Assembly: GCA_051867655.1 (NCBI GenBank)
Contig: JBJDYV010000020.1
Location: 103,778 to 167,777 of the forward strand
Length of the DNA stretch: 64,000 bases
Direction: 5' to 3'
Source of the DNA: JAJPXI01 sp051867655
GTDB taxonomy: Bacteria; Bacillota; Clostridia; Oscillospirales; Oscillospiraceae
Shown here: positions 24,268 to 33,602 of the stretch, one piece after another
Layout of the letters: each line of letters begins with the position of its first letter
Numbering within the stretch: position 1 is the first letter of the stretch
Made by a program: the position numbers and the translations under genes
The notes under the pieces: model-generated
What the model was told of the DNA's origin: nothing
The model's input: the letters and a program-made list of their open reading frames with translations, nothing else
Databases searched by the model: none

Positions 24268-25179
24268 ATGATGCGAAATCGAGCTGAACGTTACGATACA
24301 GATCGCCTGAAGCGGGACCTCCGAAACATGAAGACAAAGCAGTTCTTCCGTGACGTTTGGGCTAACAAAATGGCCCGGGTCGGAATTGTAATAATCGCAT
24401 TTTTCGTACTCATGGCAATCTTCGGGCCCCTATTGATGCCTTTTAAGACCACAGATATTGCGTCTTCCAGAGACCTGGTATTTAACTCCCCGTCTCGGGA
24501 ACATCTGCTGGGCACCGATAATCTGGGAAGAGATGTGCTTGCATATCTGGTGAATGGAGCAAGAAGCTCCCTGTTTGTAGGACTGACGGCGACGGTAATT
24601 TCTATGGTATTGGGGACTTTGATCGGCATCACCGCAGGCTACATTGGGGGCTGGGTAGATAACCTTCTGATGCGTATTACAGACTTCTTCCTGGTACTTC
24701 CGTGGCTTCCGTTCTGTATGGTACTGGCAGCGATTCTGGGAAACAGCATCTGGAACATCATTCTGGTCATCGGTCTGACCGGATGGTCGAGCACGGCACG
24801 CATCATTCGTGCACAGACCCTGTCGGTGAAAGAACAGCAGTATGTGGAACGGACCAGATCCATCGGAGCCAGAAAGTGGCATATTATGATGAAGCACATA
24901 CTGCCAAATGTGTTTCCTCTGGTTTTCTCAGAGGCGATCCTGATCGTGTCCTCTTCCATTCTGACGGAAACCTCTCTGGCCTTTCTGGGTCTGGGGGATC
25001 CGACCAATCCGAGCTGGGGCACCATGCTGAACGATGCGTATTCCACCGGTGCCATGACAGTCGGTGCATGGTGGTATTTCATCACACCGGGGCTCTGCGT
25101 GATTCTGGTGGCCCTGGGCTTCACACTGATGGGGTACGCCTTCGATGAAATCCTCAATCCGAAGCTGAAAGAGCGATAG
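24268..25179 (+). CDS. Oligopeptide ABC transporter permease (DppC/OppC type)
   Basis: A 303-aa second permease. It has an N-terminal cytoplasmic stretch, a first helix ARVGIVIIAFFVLMAIFGPLLMP, the DppC-typical HLLGTDNLGRDVLAYLVNGARSSL, and the EAA loop QQYVERTRSIGARKWHIMMKHILPNVFP. GGAGG precedes two consecutive ATGs. It lies 12 bases after the first permease, in the usual B-C-D-F order. Confidence 0.92.
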   Translation: MMRNRAERYDTDRLKRDLRNMKTKQFFRDVWANKMARVGIVIIAFFVLMAIFGPLLMPFKTTDIASSRDLVFNSPSREHLLGTDNLGRDVLAYLVNGARSSLFVGLTATVISMVLGTLIGITAGYIGGWVDNLLMRITDFFLVLPWLPFCMVLAAILGNSIWNIILVIGLTGWSSTARIIRAQTLSVKEQQYVERTRSIGARKWHIMMKHILPNVFPLVFSEAILIVSSSILTETSLAFLGLGDPTNPSWGTMLNDAYSTGAMTVGAWWYFITPGLCVILVALGFTLMGYAFDEILNPKLKER

Positions 25180-25190
25180 GAGGGGAAGAA

Positions 25191-26168
25191 ATGCAGTTAT
25201 TGGAAGTAAAAGATTTAAAAACATATTTTACAACCTCCAAGGGTAAGGCAAAGGCAGTGGACGGTGTATCATTTACATTGGATTACGGCCAGTGCCTGGG
25301 CCTGGTGGGCGAGTCGGGATGCGGCAAGACCACCACAGCACTCTCCATCTGCCAGCTGCTGCCGAAGGAAGGAAAGGTAGAAGGCGGTCAGATTTTGCTG
25401 GAAGGGGTGGACTATGCGTCCATGTCCGAAAAGGAGATCATGAAGCACCGCTGGCAGGATGTGTCCATCATCTTTCAGGGTGCCATGAATGCCTTTAACC
25501 CGGTGAAAAAGGTGGGGTGGCAGATTGCAGAAGCCTGCATACTCCACCAGAACATGACGAAGGAGCAGGCATGGGAGCGCGCAGGGGAACTGTTTGAGAT
25601 GGTCGGCATTGCAAAGGAGCGTGTAACCCAGTATCCTCATGAGTTTTCCGGCGGCATGAAGCAGCGTGCCATGATTGCCATGGCGCTGGCATGCAGCCCG
25701 AAACTGATTATCGGGGATGAACCGACGACCGCACTGGATGTCATGATTCAGGCACAGATTCTGGAACTGCTGGAAAAGCTCCGCAAAGAGCTGAACATGG
25801 GTATGATTCTCATTACCCACGACTTATCTATTTTAAGTGAAACCTGCGACAAGATTGCGGTCATGTATGCCGGAAAAATTGCGGAGCTGGGGACGGTGGA
25901 TGATATTTTCAACCACCCGATGCATCCGTATACGAAGCGGCTTCTGGACTGTTTCCCGAATATTCACAGCACGGAGCGGGTGATTCCTGACGGAATCCCG
26001 GGCTATCCGCCGAATCTGATCAATCCGCCGGAAGGCTGCCGGTTCTGTCCCAGATGCACGGAAGCGGCAGAGCGCTGCAGCGCAGAAGAGCCGAAATTCC
26101 TGCAGGTGGGTCCTCAGCACTTCGTGTCCTGCCATTTGTGCGCGAAGGATGGTGAACAGAATGGCTGA
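25191..26168 (+). CDS. Oligopeptide ABC transporter ATP-binding protein (DppD/OppD type)
   Basis: A 325-aa ATPase. Walker A is GESGCGKTT, signature SGGMKQR, Walker B LIIGDEPTTALD and switch His in LITHD. A C-terminal oligopeptide-transporter domain carries the cysteine cluster CRFCPRCTEAAERC typical of Dpp/Opp ATPases (possible Fe-S or metal site). It overlaps the next ATPase gene by eight bases. Works as one half of the DppD-DppF pair. Confidence 0.94.
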   Translation: MQLLEVKDLKTYFTTSKGKAKAVDGVSFTLDYGQCLGLVGESGCGKTTTALSICQLLPKEGKVEGGQILLEGVDYASMSEKEIMKHRWQDVSIIFQGAMNAFNPVKKVGWQIAEACILHQNMTKEQAWERAGELFEMVGIAKERVTQYPHEFSGGMKQRAMIAMALACSPKLIIGDEPTTALDVMIQAQILELLEKLRKELNMGMILITHDLSILSETCDKIAVMYAGKIAELGTVDDIFNHPMHPYTKRLLDCFPNIHSTERVIPDGIPGYPPNLINPPEGCRFCPRCTEAAERCSAEEPKFLQVGPQHFVSCHLCAKDGEQNG

Positions 26169-27162
26169 AAAAATGCTGGAAGTCAAAGACTTAAAAGTAT
26201 ATTTCGAGATGAAGAAGGGGTTTGCGGAAACTCTCTTTGGAAAACCGCAGGTACTGAAGGCCGTGGACGGGGTCAGCTTTTCCATCGGCCGCGGGGAGAT
26301 ATTGTCTCTGGTAGGTGAATCCGGCTCCGGAAAAACCACCACCGGCAAGGCGATTCTCCAGCTGGTGCCGGTCAGCGGCGGAAGCATAGTCTTCGATGGG
26401 GAAGAGATGACAGGTAAAAAAAGCCTGACTGAATTTCGAAAAAAAGCCCAGATGATCTACCAGGACCCCTACCAGTCGCTGAATCCGCGCCAGTATATTT
26501 CGGATATCGTAGGAGAGCCTCTCGACGTAAACGGCTTGGTAACAAGCCGGGAAGAGCGGGACAGCCGCATTAAGGAGGCTCTGGAAAGCGCAGGGCTTAC
26601 GCCGGCGGAAGACTATCTGTATCGCCGACCCTTCGAACTTTCCGGCGGCCAGCGTCAGCGTGCCGCCATTGCAGGGTCGCTGATCATGAAGCCGGAATTC
26701 GTAGTAGCCGACGAACCGGTATCCATGCTGGATGCAAGTATCCGTACAGGTATCGTAAAAATGATGCTGGAAGAGCGGGATAAAAAGGGCGTGGCCTACC
26801 TTTTCATCACCCACGATTTGTCTCTGGCGTGGCTGATTTCCGATCGGATCGCCATTATGTATCTGGGCAAAATCATGGAGATTGGAACGGCGGATGAGAT
26901 CGTCAGAAATCCGCTGCATCCTTACAGCAAGGCTTTGTTGGACATTATGCCCGTACCGGGAAAGATCCTGACGGAAAAACGCAAGATCCTCCAAGGGGAA
27001 ACTCCCAACGCAGGGGCTGTTGTAAAGGGCTGCAAGTTCTGCGGCCGCTGCCCGGAAGCTATGGCTGTCTGCGCAGAAACGGAGCCGCAAAACATGGAAA
27101 TTTCGCCGGGGCATTTCGTCATGTGCCACAAGTTTACGGGGCTGAAAGCAAAGGCAGAATAG
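26161..27162 (+). CDS. Oligopeptide ABC transporter ATP-binding protein (DppF/OppF type)
   Basis: A 333-aa partner ATPase: Walker A GESGSGKTT, Q-loop with QMIYQDPYQSLNPR (typical of DppF/OppF), signature SGGQRQR, Walker B FVVADEPVSMLD, switch His in FITHD, and C-terminal cysteines CKFCGRCPEAMAVC. An in-frame ATG at 26149 is an alternative start with AAGG upstream; I chose 26161 because its N-terminus (MAEKMLEVKDLKVYF) is the family-normal one. Completes the transporter. Confidence 0.93.
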   Translation: MAEKMLEVKDLKVYFEMKKGFAETLFGKPQVLKAVDGVSFSIGRGEILSLVGESGSGKTTTGKAILQLVPVSGGSIVFDGEEMTGKKSLTEFRKKAQMIYQDPYQSLNPRQYISDIVGEPLDVNGLVTSREERDSRIKEALESAGLTPAEDYLYRRPFELSGGQRQRAAIAGSLIMKPEFVVADEPVSMLDASIRTGIVKMMLEERDKKGVAYLFITHDLSLAWLISDRIAIMYLGKIMEIGTADEIVRNPLHPYSKALLDIMPVPGKILTEKRKILQGETPNAGAVVKGCKFCGRCPEAMAVCAETEPQNMEISPGHFVMCHKFTGLKAKAE

Positions 27163-27174
27163 AAAGGGGCCGCC

Positions 27175-28452
27175 ATGGAAATCCTGAAACACCTGAATGG
27201 TCTGATGGAATTGAAAAGCATCAGCGAAGACAGAGAATGCTGCAAGGCAGCTCTGCGCTATGTTCTTGATCTGGCGGAAACCTTCGGCCTTTCAACCAAA
27301 CTGGGAAAGCACGCGGATGTCGGTATCGTAGACCTGGGAGAAGGCCCGGAGACTGTGGGAATCCTTGTTCACGTCGATGTTGTGGCGGAGGGGAATCCGC
27401 AGCTGTGGGATTTCGAACCCTACCGGCTTACGGAACAGGACGGAATCCTGTACGGAAGAGGTATCGTGGACGATAAAGGGCCTGTAATAGCAAGCCTCTA
27501 CGCATTAAAACGCATCAAGGACGCCGGTATTTCCTTAAAAAAGAAGCTTCGTCTGATTATCGGCACCAGCGAAGAGACACAGTGGACCGATATGGACCAC
27601 TACAAAGAAGAATTCGAACTTCCGGATTACGGCTATTCCCCCGATGGAAATTTCCCGATTTACAATCAGGAAAACGGTTATATGGACGTGGAGCTGCGCT
27701 TCGATGAAATGCTGCCGGAAGGAATCGGCGGATTTACCGGAGGAAGTGCGGCGAATGCCATCCCGTCTTATGCCGCTTACGAAAAAGAAGGAAAGACGGT
27801 GGTATTCACCGGAAAAGCAGCCCACAGTTCCTCACCGGAGCTGGGCAGGAATGCCATAAACCTTCTTTGTGAAGCGGTATCCCGGGAATATGGACTTCAA
27901 TTTGCCCGGACAATTCAGGAATATTTCCCGGAAGGAACCTATGAAAGCGAGTTACAGTTCCGGAAAACAGACGGCAGTTTCAGCGAAAAAGGGGATCTGA
28001 CCATCGTACCTACACTCCTGCGGCAGGAAGGCAGCAGTATCTTCATCAATCTCAACGTAAGGCAGTGCTGCGACATCCCCGGCAAATCTATTTTGGAAGG
28101 TCTGCAGGACAAGGCGCAAGAGTGCGGCTTCGAAGTGATCCTTCTGGAAAATCTGGAACCGATCCTGGTCGGGGAAAACCAGCCCTGGATCAGGCGCATG
28201 CAGCAGGTGACATCAAAGTACGGCATGGATCCAAAATGTCTCTTTGCAGCGGGCTGCAGTTACGCCAAGAGCATGCCCAACTTTGTCTGCTGGGGACCGG
28301 TATTTCCGGAAGATGCCGACTGCGCCCACATGGAAAACGAGCAGCAGAGCCTGGAAAGCTTCCTGCGCAGCCTGGAAATTTATACGGAATATCTGATATC
28401 AGAAGGCCAGAGTGAGCCTGCGGAAAGCGAGGCTGCGAAACATGAAACCTAA
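27175..28452 (+). CDS. M20 family dipeptidase (Sapep/PepV type)
   Basis: A 425-aa metallopeptidase. Di-zinc signatures are HVDVVAEGNPQLWDFEPY with YGRGIVDDKGP (His and bridging Asp) and GTSEETQW (catalytic Glu plus ligand Glu). The opening MELKSISEDRECCKAALRYVLDLAETFG is typical of Sapep. It probably hydrolyses imported dipeptides in the cytoplasm. It lies 12 bases after the transporter ATPase and overlaps the next M20 gene by 11 bases, so uptake and cleavage genes form one transcription unit. Confidence 0.92.
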   Translation: MEILKHLNGLMELKSISEDRECCKAALRYVLDLAETFGLSTKLGKHADVGIVDLGEGPETVGILVHVDVVAEGNPQLWDFEPYRLTEQDGILYGRGIVDDKGPVIASLYALKRIKDAGISLKKKLRLIIGTSEETQWTDMDHYKEEFELPDYGYSPDGNFPIYNQENGYMDVELRFDEMLPEGIGGFTGGSAANAIPSYAAYEKEGKTVVFTGKAAHSSSPELGRNAINLLCEAVSREYGLQFARTIQEYFPEGTYESELQFRKTDGSFSEKGDLTIVPTLLRQEGSSIFINLNVRQCCDIPGKSILEGLQDKAQECGFEVILLENLEPILVGENQPWIRRMQQVTSKYGMDPKCLFAAGCSYAKSMPNFVCWGPVFPEDADCAHMENEQQSLESFLRSLEIYTEYLISEGQSEPAESEAAKHET

Positions 28453-29611
28453 GGCGGATCCCATCAGACTGACCATGGATATGGTAGCAATTCCAAGCTA
28501 TTCTTTTATGGATAATCAGGAAGAGGCTATTTCTCAGTACATTCTGGACTTCTTTCTGGAACATGGAATTACAGCATATCGGACGCAAATCGTGCCCGGC
28601 CGCTACAATACCTTTGCCGTTTTGGAGGGTACGGAACGGGAAACTTCGCCATCCCTGCTGCTCACCGGCCACATGGATACGGTTCCGGCCTACGATTTCG
28701 AGAAGGCCTTCGAGCCGTGGGAAGACGAGGAGTATGTGTACGGTCGGGGCACCGTGGACATGAAGGGGGCGCTTGCATCCATCATGTGCGCCATGGTTGA
28801 ACTGAAGGAAAGCGGAGTTCGGCTGAAAGGAGATCTGATTTTCTGCGGTGTTGCCGACGAAGAAGAAGCCGGTATTGGTACCCGCAGCCTGATTGAAACC
28901 GGACCTGAGGCCACCTATTCGGTCATCTGTGAACCTACCAGTCTGGAAATCAACCTGGGACAGAAAGGGCTGGAATGGATCGAAGTGTCCTTCCGGGGCC
29001 ATAAAGTTCACGGCGGAGCCCAGAAGGACGGGGTCAATGCCATCATGATGGCAGGGCGCTTCCTGCATAAACTGGAAACCGAATACCTGCCGAAACTGGC
29101 ACAGCGGACCCATCCGGTTCTGGGCCAGGCGACCCTGAACATCGGCACCATTACCGGCGGTGACCAGCCCAGTACCGTTGCGGACCACTGCAGCATCCGG
29201 CTGGACAGGAGATGCCTGCCCAGTGAAACGATTGCACAGGTTTATGAAGAACTGCAGGAACTGATCGATCAGCTACACCGGGAAGACCCGCGGTTTGAAG
29301 CAGAAATCCGGGATGTATTCGACGGAACCACCCTGCCGCACATTCCATTCTGCACAGACCCGGAATCTGCGGTGGTGAAGGCTGCGGAAAAGGCGCTGCG
29401 GGAAAGAGGAATGGAACCGGTTCTCTCCTGCTGTCCGGCATGGACTGACGCCGGATTTATTCAGGCCGGAACGAGCAGCCGGTGCATCATTCTTGGCCCC
29501 GGAAATATTGCGGTGGCTCACTCCATCCACGAAAAAATAAGCAAAGAACACCTGCTCCTGGCAAAGGAAATCTATAAATCCATGGCCATGGAAATCTGCC
29601 GGGCAATCTGA
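28442..29611 (+). CDS. M20 family metallopeptidase (ArgE/DapE/carboxypeptidase G2-like)
   Basis: A 389-aa M20 amidohydrolase: GHMDTV (His, catalytic Asp), YGRGTVDMKGA (bridging Asp), VADEEEAGIGTRSLIE (Glu pair) and the C-terminal ligand His in AVAHSIHEKI. ATG 28442 is preferred over the GTG at 28412 because family N-termini begin near PIRLTMDMVAIPSYS. Substrate could be an N-acyl amino acid or a peptide; context favours peptide breakdown. Confidence 0.88.
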   Translation: MKPKADPIRLTMDMVAIPSYSFMDNQEEAISQYILDFFLEHGITAYRTQIVPGRYNTFAVLEGTERETSPSLLLTGHMDTVPAYDFEKAFEPWEDEEYVYGRGTVDMKGALASIMCAMVELKESGVRLKGDLIFCGVADEEEAGIGTRSLIETGPEATYSVICEPTSLEINLGQKGLEWIEVSFRGHKVHGGAQKDGVNAIMMAGRFLHKLETEYLPKLAQRTHPVLGQATLNIGTITGGDQPSTVADHCSIRLDRRCLPSETIAQVYEELQELIDQLHREDPRFEAEIRDVFDGTTLPHIPFCTDPESAVVKAAEKALRERGMEPVLSCCPAWTDAGFIQAGTSSRCIILGPGNIAVAHSIHEKISKEHLLLAKEIYKSMAMEICRAI

Positions 29612-29696
29612 CAGAATATTTTTCGCTGTTTTGTCAATACAGATCATTTGAAATCCGCGCAGAAATGCGGGGGCGGACATACCTGCCAAAGAAAAA

Positions 29697-29732
29697 GCTT
29701 GCGCTTGAAAAACCTTCAAGCGCAAGCAAAAT
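29697..29732. terminator. Intrinsic terminator at the right end of the peptide island
   Basis: A perfect 13-bp stem (GCTTGCGCTTGAA and complement) with a 5-base loop. T-runs occur on the minus side (TTTTTC) and, after AAAA, on the plus side. Confidence 0.8.
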
Positions 29733-29743
29733 TTTTGCCGCAC

Positions 29744-29941
29744 TCAAATATCACCCCACGCCGCGTCAAAGGACAGGGACACCACCTTTTGGTCCCGCTG
29801 GACGCAGTAGATGGGAAGCTGGCGGGTGGTAGCGGCCGCGCCGATGACGGCCGGGTGGTTGACGATGTAGAACATGGCGGCAGCGCAGAGCAGACAGGCA
29901 ACCAGGGTGAGGAGTTTGCGTTTTACGAGAAATAATTTCAT
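29744..29941 (-). pseudogene. Truncated polysaccharide deacetylase (PdaB-like) N-terminus
   Basis: The 65-residue frame MKLFLVKRKLLTLVACLLC to SLSFDAAWGDI has the N-terminal membrane anchor and the start of the NodB deacetylase domain (ATTRQLPIYCVQRDQKVVSLSFDAAWG) of sporulation-type PdaB proteins, which run about 250 aa. It stops right after the first catalytic Asp motif and joins unrelated sequence with the island terminator. AGGAGGATTCTT precedes the ATG, so the 5' end is intact. The rest was most likely lost when the neighbouring island was inserted or a deletion occurred. Confidence 0.75.
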
Positions 29942-30004
29942 AAGAATCCTCCTGTTCTGAGCTGTTTATTCTATGAGCATAAAAGCCCATTCAGAAGGAA
30001 TGGG

Positions 30005-30033
30005 GTGACAAGAAGCAAAAGATGTGGTACAAT
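30005..30033 (+). promoter_or_regulatory. Promoter of the CYTH gene
   Basis: GTGACA (30005-30010), a 17-base spacer and TACAAT (30028-30033). Confidence 0.55.
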
Positions 30034-30087
30034 AACGTTGCTGAGTGAAACTTGTGCCGTAATATGGCGGAAAAGGGGGAAAGCGTG

Positions 30088-30543
30088 ATGGAGATCGAGC
30101 GGAAATTTACAGTCAAGCGGATGCCCGAGGATCTGCCCCGGTTTCCCCACAAGAGGATCGAGCAGGCCTACCTGTGTACCAAACCGGTCGTACGGGTGCG
30201 GCGTTACGGAGAGGAATTCTGGCTGACCTGCAAAGGTGAGGGTCTGCTGACCCGGGAGGAGTATGAGCTGCCTCTGACGGAGGAGGCGTACCGGCATCTG
30301 CTGGCCAAGGCGGACGGTCTGGTGATCGAGAAGGACCGCTACCGTATTCCCTGGGAGGAGTACATCATCGAGCTGGATGTGTTTGATGGGCCTCTCGCAC
30401 CCCTGGTCATGGCCGAGGTGGAGTTTCCCACGGAGGAGGAGGCGTTGGCGTTCTGCCCGCCGGAGTGGTTTGACCGGGATGTGACCTGGGACCCGGCTTA
30501 CAGCAATTCCAATTTGAGTCAAAAGGAGATCCTGGAGAGTTGA
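30088..30543 (+). CDS. CYTH domain protein (triphosphate tunnel metalloenzyme-like)
   Basis: A 151-aa cytoplasmic protein starting with the CYTH signature MEIERKF, followed by alternating charged strands (PVVRVRRYGEEFWLTCKG, YIIELDVFDG, LVMAEVEFPTEEEA) that line the triphosphate tunnel. Members hydrolyse inorganic triphosphate or thiamine triphosphate, or cyclise ATP; which one cannot be told here. Start at ATG 30088, not the upstream in-frame start at 30052, because MEIERKF is the conserved N-terminus. Confidence 0.9.
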   Translation: MEIERKFTVKRMPEDLPRFPHKRIEQAYLCTKPVVRVRRYGEEFWLTCKGEGLLTREEYELPLTEEAYRHLLAKADGLVIEKDRYRIPWEEYIIELDVFDGPLAPLVMAEVEFPTEEEALAFCPPEWFDRDVTWDPAYSNSNLSQKEILES

Positions 30544-30757
30544 GGGGCGAATCTGTACTGTGAATCCGGCGACCGTCTCTACTCCATTCAGGGAACCAGC
30601 GGTTCCTGAAATAGGGGCGGGACAGCCTAAAAAGGAGGAAAAAATTCCGCCGGGCCGGCGGTGCGGCAGTGTGGAGACCTGCCGTAATGCATTCCGGGGT
30701 TCGCTCCCGGTCTGCGAGGAAGCTGCTGCGGAGGCACGGCTTTTACGGCTCTGACAG
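30544..30757 (+). other. Possible structured 5' leader of the ABC ATPase gene
   Basis: The interval has three consecutive potential hairpins: CCGCCGG/CCGGCGG near 30650, CGGCAG/CTGCCG near 30663-30685, and CCGGG/CCCGG near 30693-30710. The ATG at 30758 lacks a Shine-Dalgarno at normal distance (nearest GGAGG over 20 bases away). It matches no riboswitch class I recognise. Confidence 0.3.
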
Positions 30758-31894
<1,137 letters not shown>

Positions 31895-31907
31895 AGGCAC
31901 TGCAGCG

Positions 31908-31945
31908 GCGGCCCCGGCAGTTCTATGCCGGGGCCGCTTTCCTTT
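31908..31945 (+). terminator. Intrinsic terminator after the ABC ATPase
   Basis: A perfect 12-bp GC stem (GCGGCCCCGGCA and complement) with a 6-base loop, followed by TTTCCTTT. Confidence 0.9.
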
Positions 31946-32013
31946 GTATAAATTGCGGTAAAACGGGAGAGAATCCTGTATCCGTTTTTTTCGAAAAATA
32001 TTTTGTATTTTGC

Positions 32014-32042
32014 TTGACTTTAGCGTGGGTTTTTGATACTAT
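32014..32042 (+). promoter_or_regulatory. Promoter of the ribosomal protein operon
   Basis: TTGACT (32014-32019), a 17-base spacer and TACTAT (32037-32042), followed by a leader of about 260 bases. Confidence 0.75.
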
Positions 32043-32147
32043 ATCCTAGCGCCTATTTGGGCGCAGTCTGCGATGATGCGGGAGATTGCGGCGAGAGCCG
32101 GTAACTTCCGCGGAGTATGTCCGAGCTAGAATCGGGCGGCTGAAGGT

Positions 32148-32211
32148 CCTGTCCACGGCGTATATCGCCGTGCATGGACGAAACCGGCCTGCTTGTGCGC
32201 CGGTTTCTTTC
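32148..32211 (+). promoter_or_regulatory. Structured leader of rpsJ with terminator-like hairpin
   Basis: One hairpin pairs TCCACGGCG with CGCCGTGcaTGGA (about 32150-32178). The next pairs GAAACCGGC (32180-32188) with GCCGGTTTC (32199-32207) followed by TTTC, resembling an attenuator. S10 operon leaders are regulated in some bacteria; whether this one is regulated is an inference. Confidence 0.45.
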
Positions 32212-32313
32212 ATGTCAGGGAGTGATACGCACGGAAACGTGTACAGGATTTTCACCGTACGAAGCGAGGCAGACACATCCCAACACTTCGTATGTTTTAA
32301 GGAGGAACAAACC

Positions 32314-32628
32314 ATGGCAGCTCAGAAAGAAATGATCCGCATCCGCCTGAAGGCCTACGATCATCAGCTGATCGACCAGTCCGCTGAAAAGATCGTGGAG
32401 ACCGCCAAGCGCACCGGCGCTTCCGTGTCCGGCCCCATCCCCCTGCCCACCAAGAAGGAAGTCGTCACCATCCTGCGCGCCGTCCATAAGTACAAGGACT
32501 CCCGCGAGCAGTTTGAGCGCCGCACCCACAAGCGCCTGATCGACATCCTGAAGCCCTCCCCCAAGACTGTGGAGGCCCTGATGAGCCTGGAGCTTCCGGC
32601 CGGCGTCGAGATCGAGATCAAGCTGTAA
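32314..32628 (+). CDS. rpsJ: 30S ribosomal protein S10
   Basis: A 104-aa S10 (RIRLKAYDHQLIDQSAEKIVETAKRTGASVSGPIPLPTKKE), binding the 3' domain of 16S rRNA and also the partner of NusB in antitermination. AAGGAGG precedes the ATG; the frame upstream is leader. First gene of the S10-spc-alpha run. Unusually, 223 bases separate it from rplC, filled by a repeat-like element. Confidence 0.98.
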   Translation: MAAQKEMIRIRLKAYDHQLIDQSAEKIVETAKRTGASVSGPIPLPTKKEVVTILRAVHKYKDSREQFERRTHKRLIDILKPSPKTVEALMSLELPAGVEIEIKL

Positions 32629-32638
32629 GCACGCATCT

Positions 32639-32730
32639 TTTTCCGCCATACCGCGTTGGCCCGCCTTGCCGTACACACGGTACTGCCTGCGGCGGCCCGC
32701 CTTGTCTGGCGAAAAAATCTGCGCACTTAC
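32639..32730. repeat. Repeat-like intergenic element between rpsJ and rplC
   Basis: The segment is bounded by TTTTTCCGCCA and TGGCGAAAAAA (inverted), contains the direct repeat GGCCCGCCTTG at 32658-32668 and 32694-32704, and CCGT-acac-ACGG between. It does not resemble ribosomal leader sequence. It looks like a dispersed REP/MITE-like element; copy number must be tested in the genome. Confidence 0.5.
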
Positions 32731-32851
32731 CACGAACCCCGTTTGTACCGCAGTCCATCGCGTTTTGAGATGGACGGGTCATGTTGACAGAGCAATGCCA
32801 GCCCAATGGGCAACTCTCTCAACCAATAACCTTAATTAAGGAGGAAAACAC

Positions 32852-33583
32852 ATGGAAAAGGCCATTATCGGCAAGAAGGTCGGCATGACTCAGATCTTCG
32901 ATGAAGCCGGAAAGGTCATCCCGGTCACCGTCATCGAGGCGGGCCCCTGCACCGTCGTGCAGAAAAAGACCGTGGAGAAGGACGGCTATGAGGCCGTGCA
33001 GCTGGGCTATCAGGATGTGCCCGAGCGCAAGCTCACCAAGCCTGAGGTCGGTCATCTGAAGAAGGCCGGCGACGGTATCCTGAAGAAAGTTCTCAAGGAA
33101 TTCAAACTGGCCAACGCCGCCGAGCTCAACGTGGGCGACGAGATCAAGGCCGACGTGTTCGCTGAGGGCGATCACGTGGACGTCACCGGCATCAGCAAAG
33201 GCCACGGCTATCAGGGCGTTGTCAAGCGCCACGGCGCCGCCCGCCTGAAAGAGACTCACGGTACCGGCCCTGTTCACCGTCACGCCGGTTCTATGGGCTC
33301 CAGCACCGATCCCAGCCGCATCTTCAAGGGTAAGATCGGCGCCGGCCAGATGGGCAACGAGCAGGTCACCATCATGAACCTGGACGTGGTCAAGGTCGAT
33401 CCCGAGCTGAACCTGATCGCGGTCCGCGGCGCTGTTCCTGGCCCCAAGGGCGGCGTGGTCGTCATCCGCTCCACCGCCAAGACCATCTTCGAGGCGAAGG
33501 GCCCTGCCGCCAGCATCAGCGTCAACCCGCAGAAGGCTTCCGCCCGTGTCAACCCGCAGAAGGCTTCCGCCCGCAACAAGTAA
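32852..33583 (+). CDS. rplC: 50S ribosomal protein L3
   Basis: A 243-aa L3 that nucleates 23S rRNA assembly near the peptidyl-transferase centre. Core motifs are IGKKVGMTQIFDEAG and KGHGYQGVVKRHG. It is longer than usual (about 210), and the last 30 residues contain a nine-residue sequence VNPQKASAR twice in a row, encoded by a 27-bp tandem duplication. AAGGAGG start site. Confidence 0.97.
   Translation: MEKAIIGKKVGMTQIFDEAGKVIPVTVIEAGPCTVVQKKTVEKDGYEAVQLGYQDVPERKLTKPEVGHLKKAGDGILKKVLKEFKLANAAELNVGDEIKADVFAEGDHVDVTGISKGHGYQGVVKRHGAARLKETHGTGPVHRHAGSMGSSTDPSRIFKGKIGAGQMGNEQVTIMNLDVVKVDPELNLIAVRGAVPGPKGGVVVIRSTAKTIFEAKGPAASISVNPQKASARVNPQKASARNK
33521..33574 (+). repeat. 27-bp tandem duplication in the rplC 3' end
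   Basis: Two 27-bp units (33521-33547 and 33548-33574), both encoding VNPQKASAR, differ only in the last base. Confidence 0.97.
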
Positions 33584-33602
33584 GGAAAGGAGAGTATAGA
33601 TC

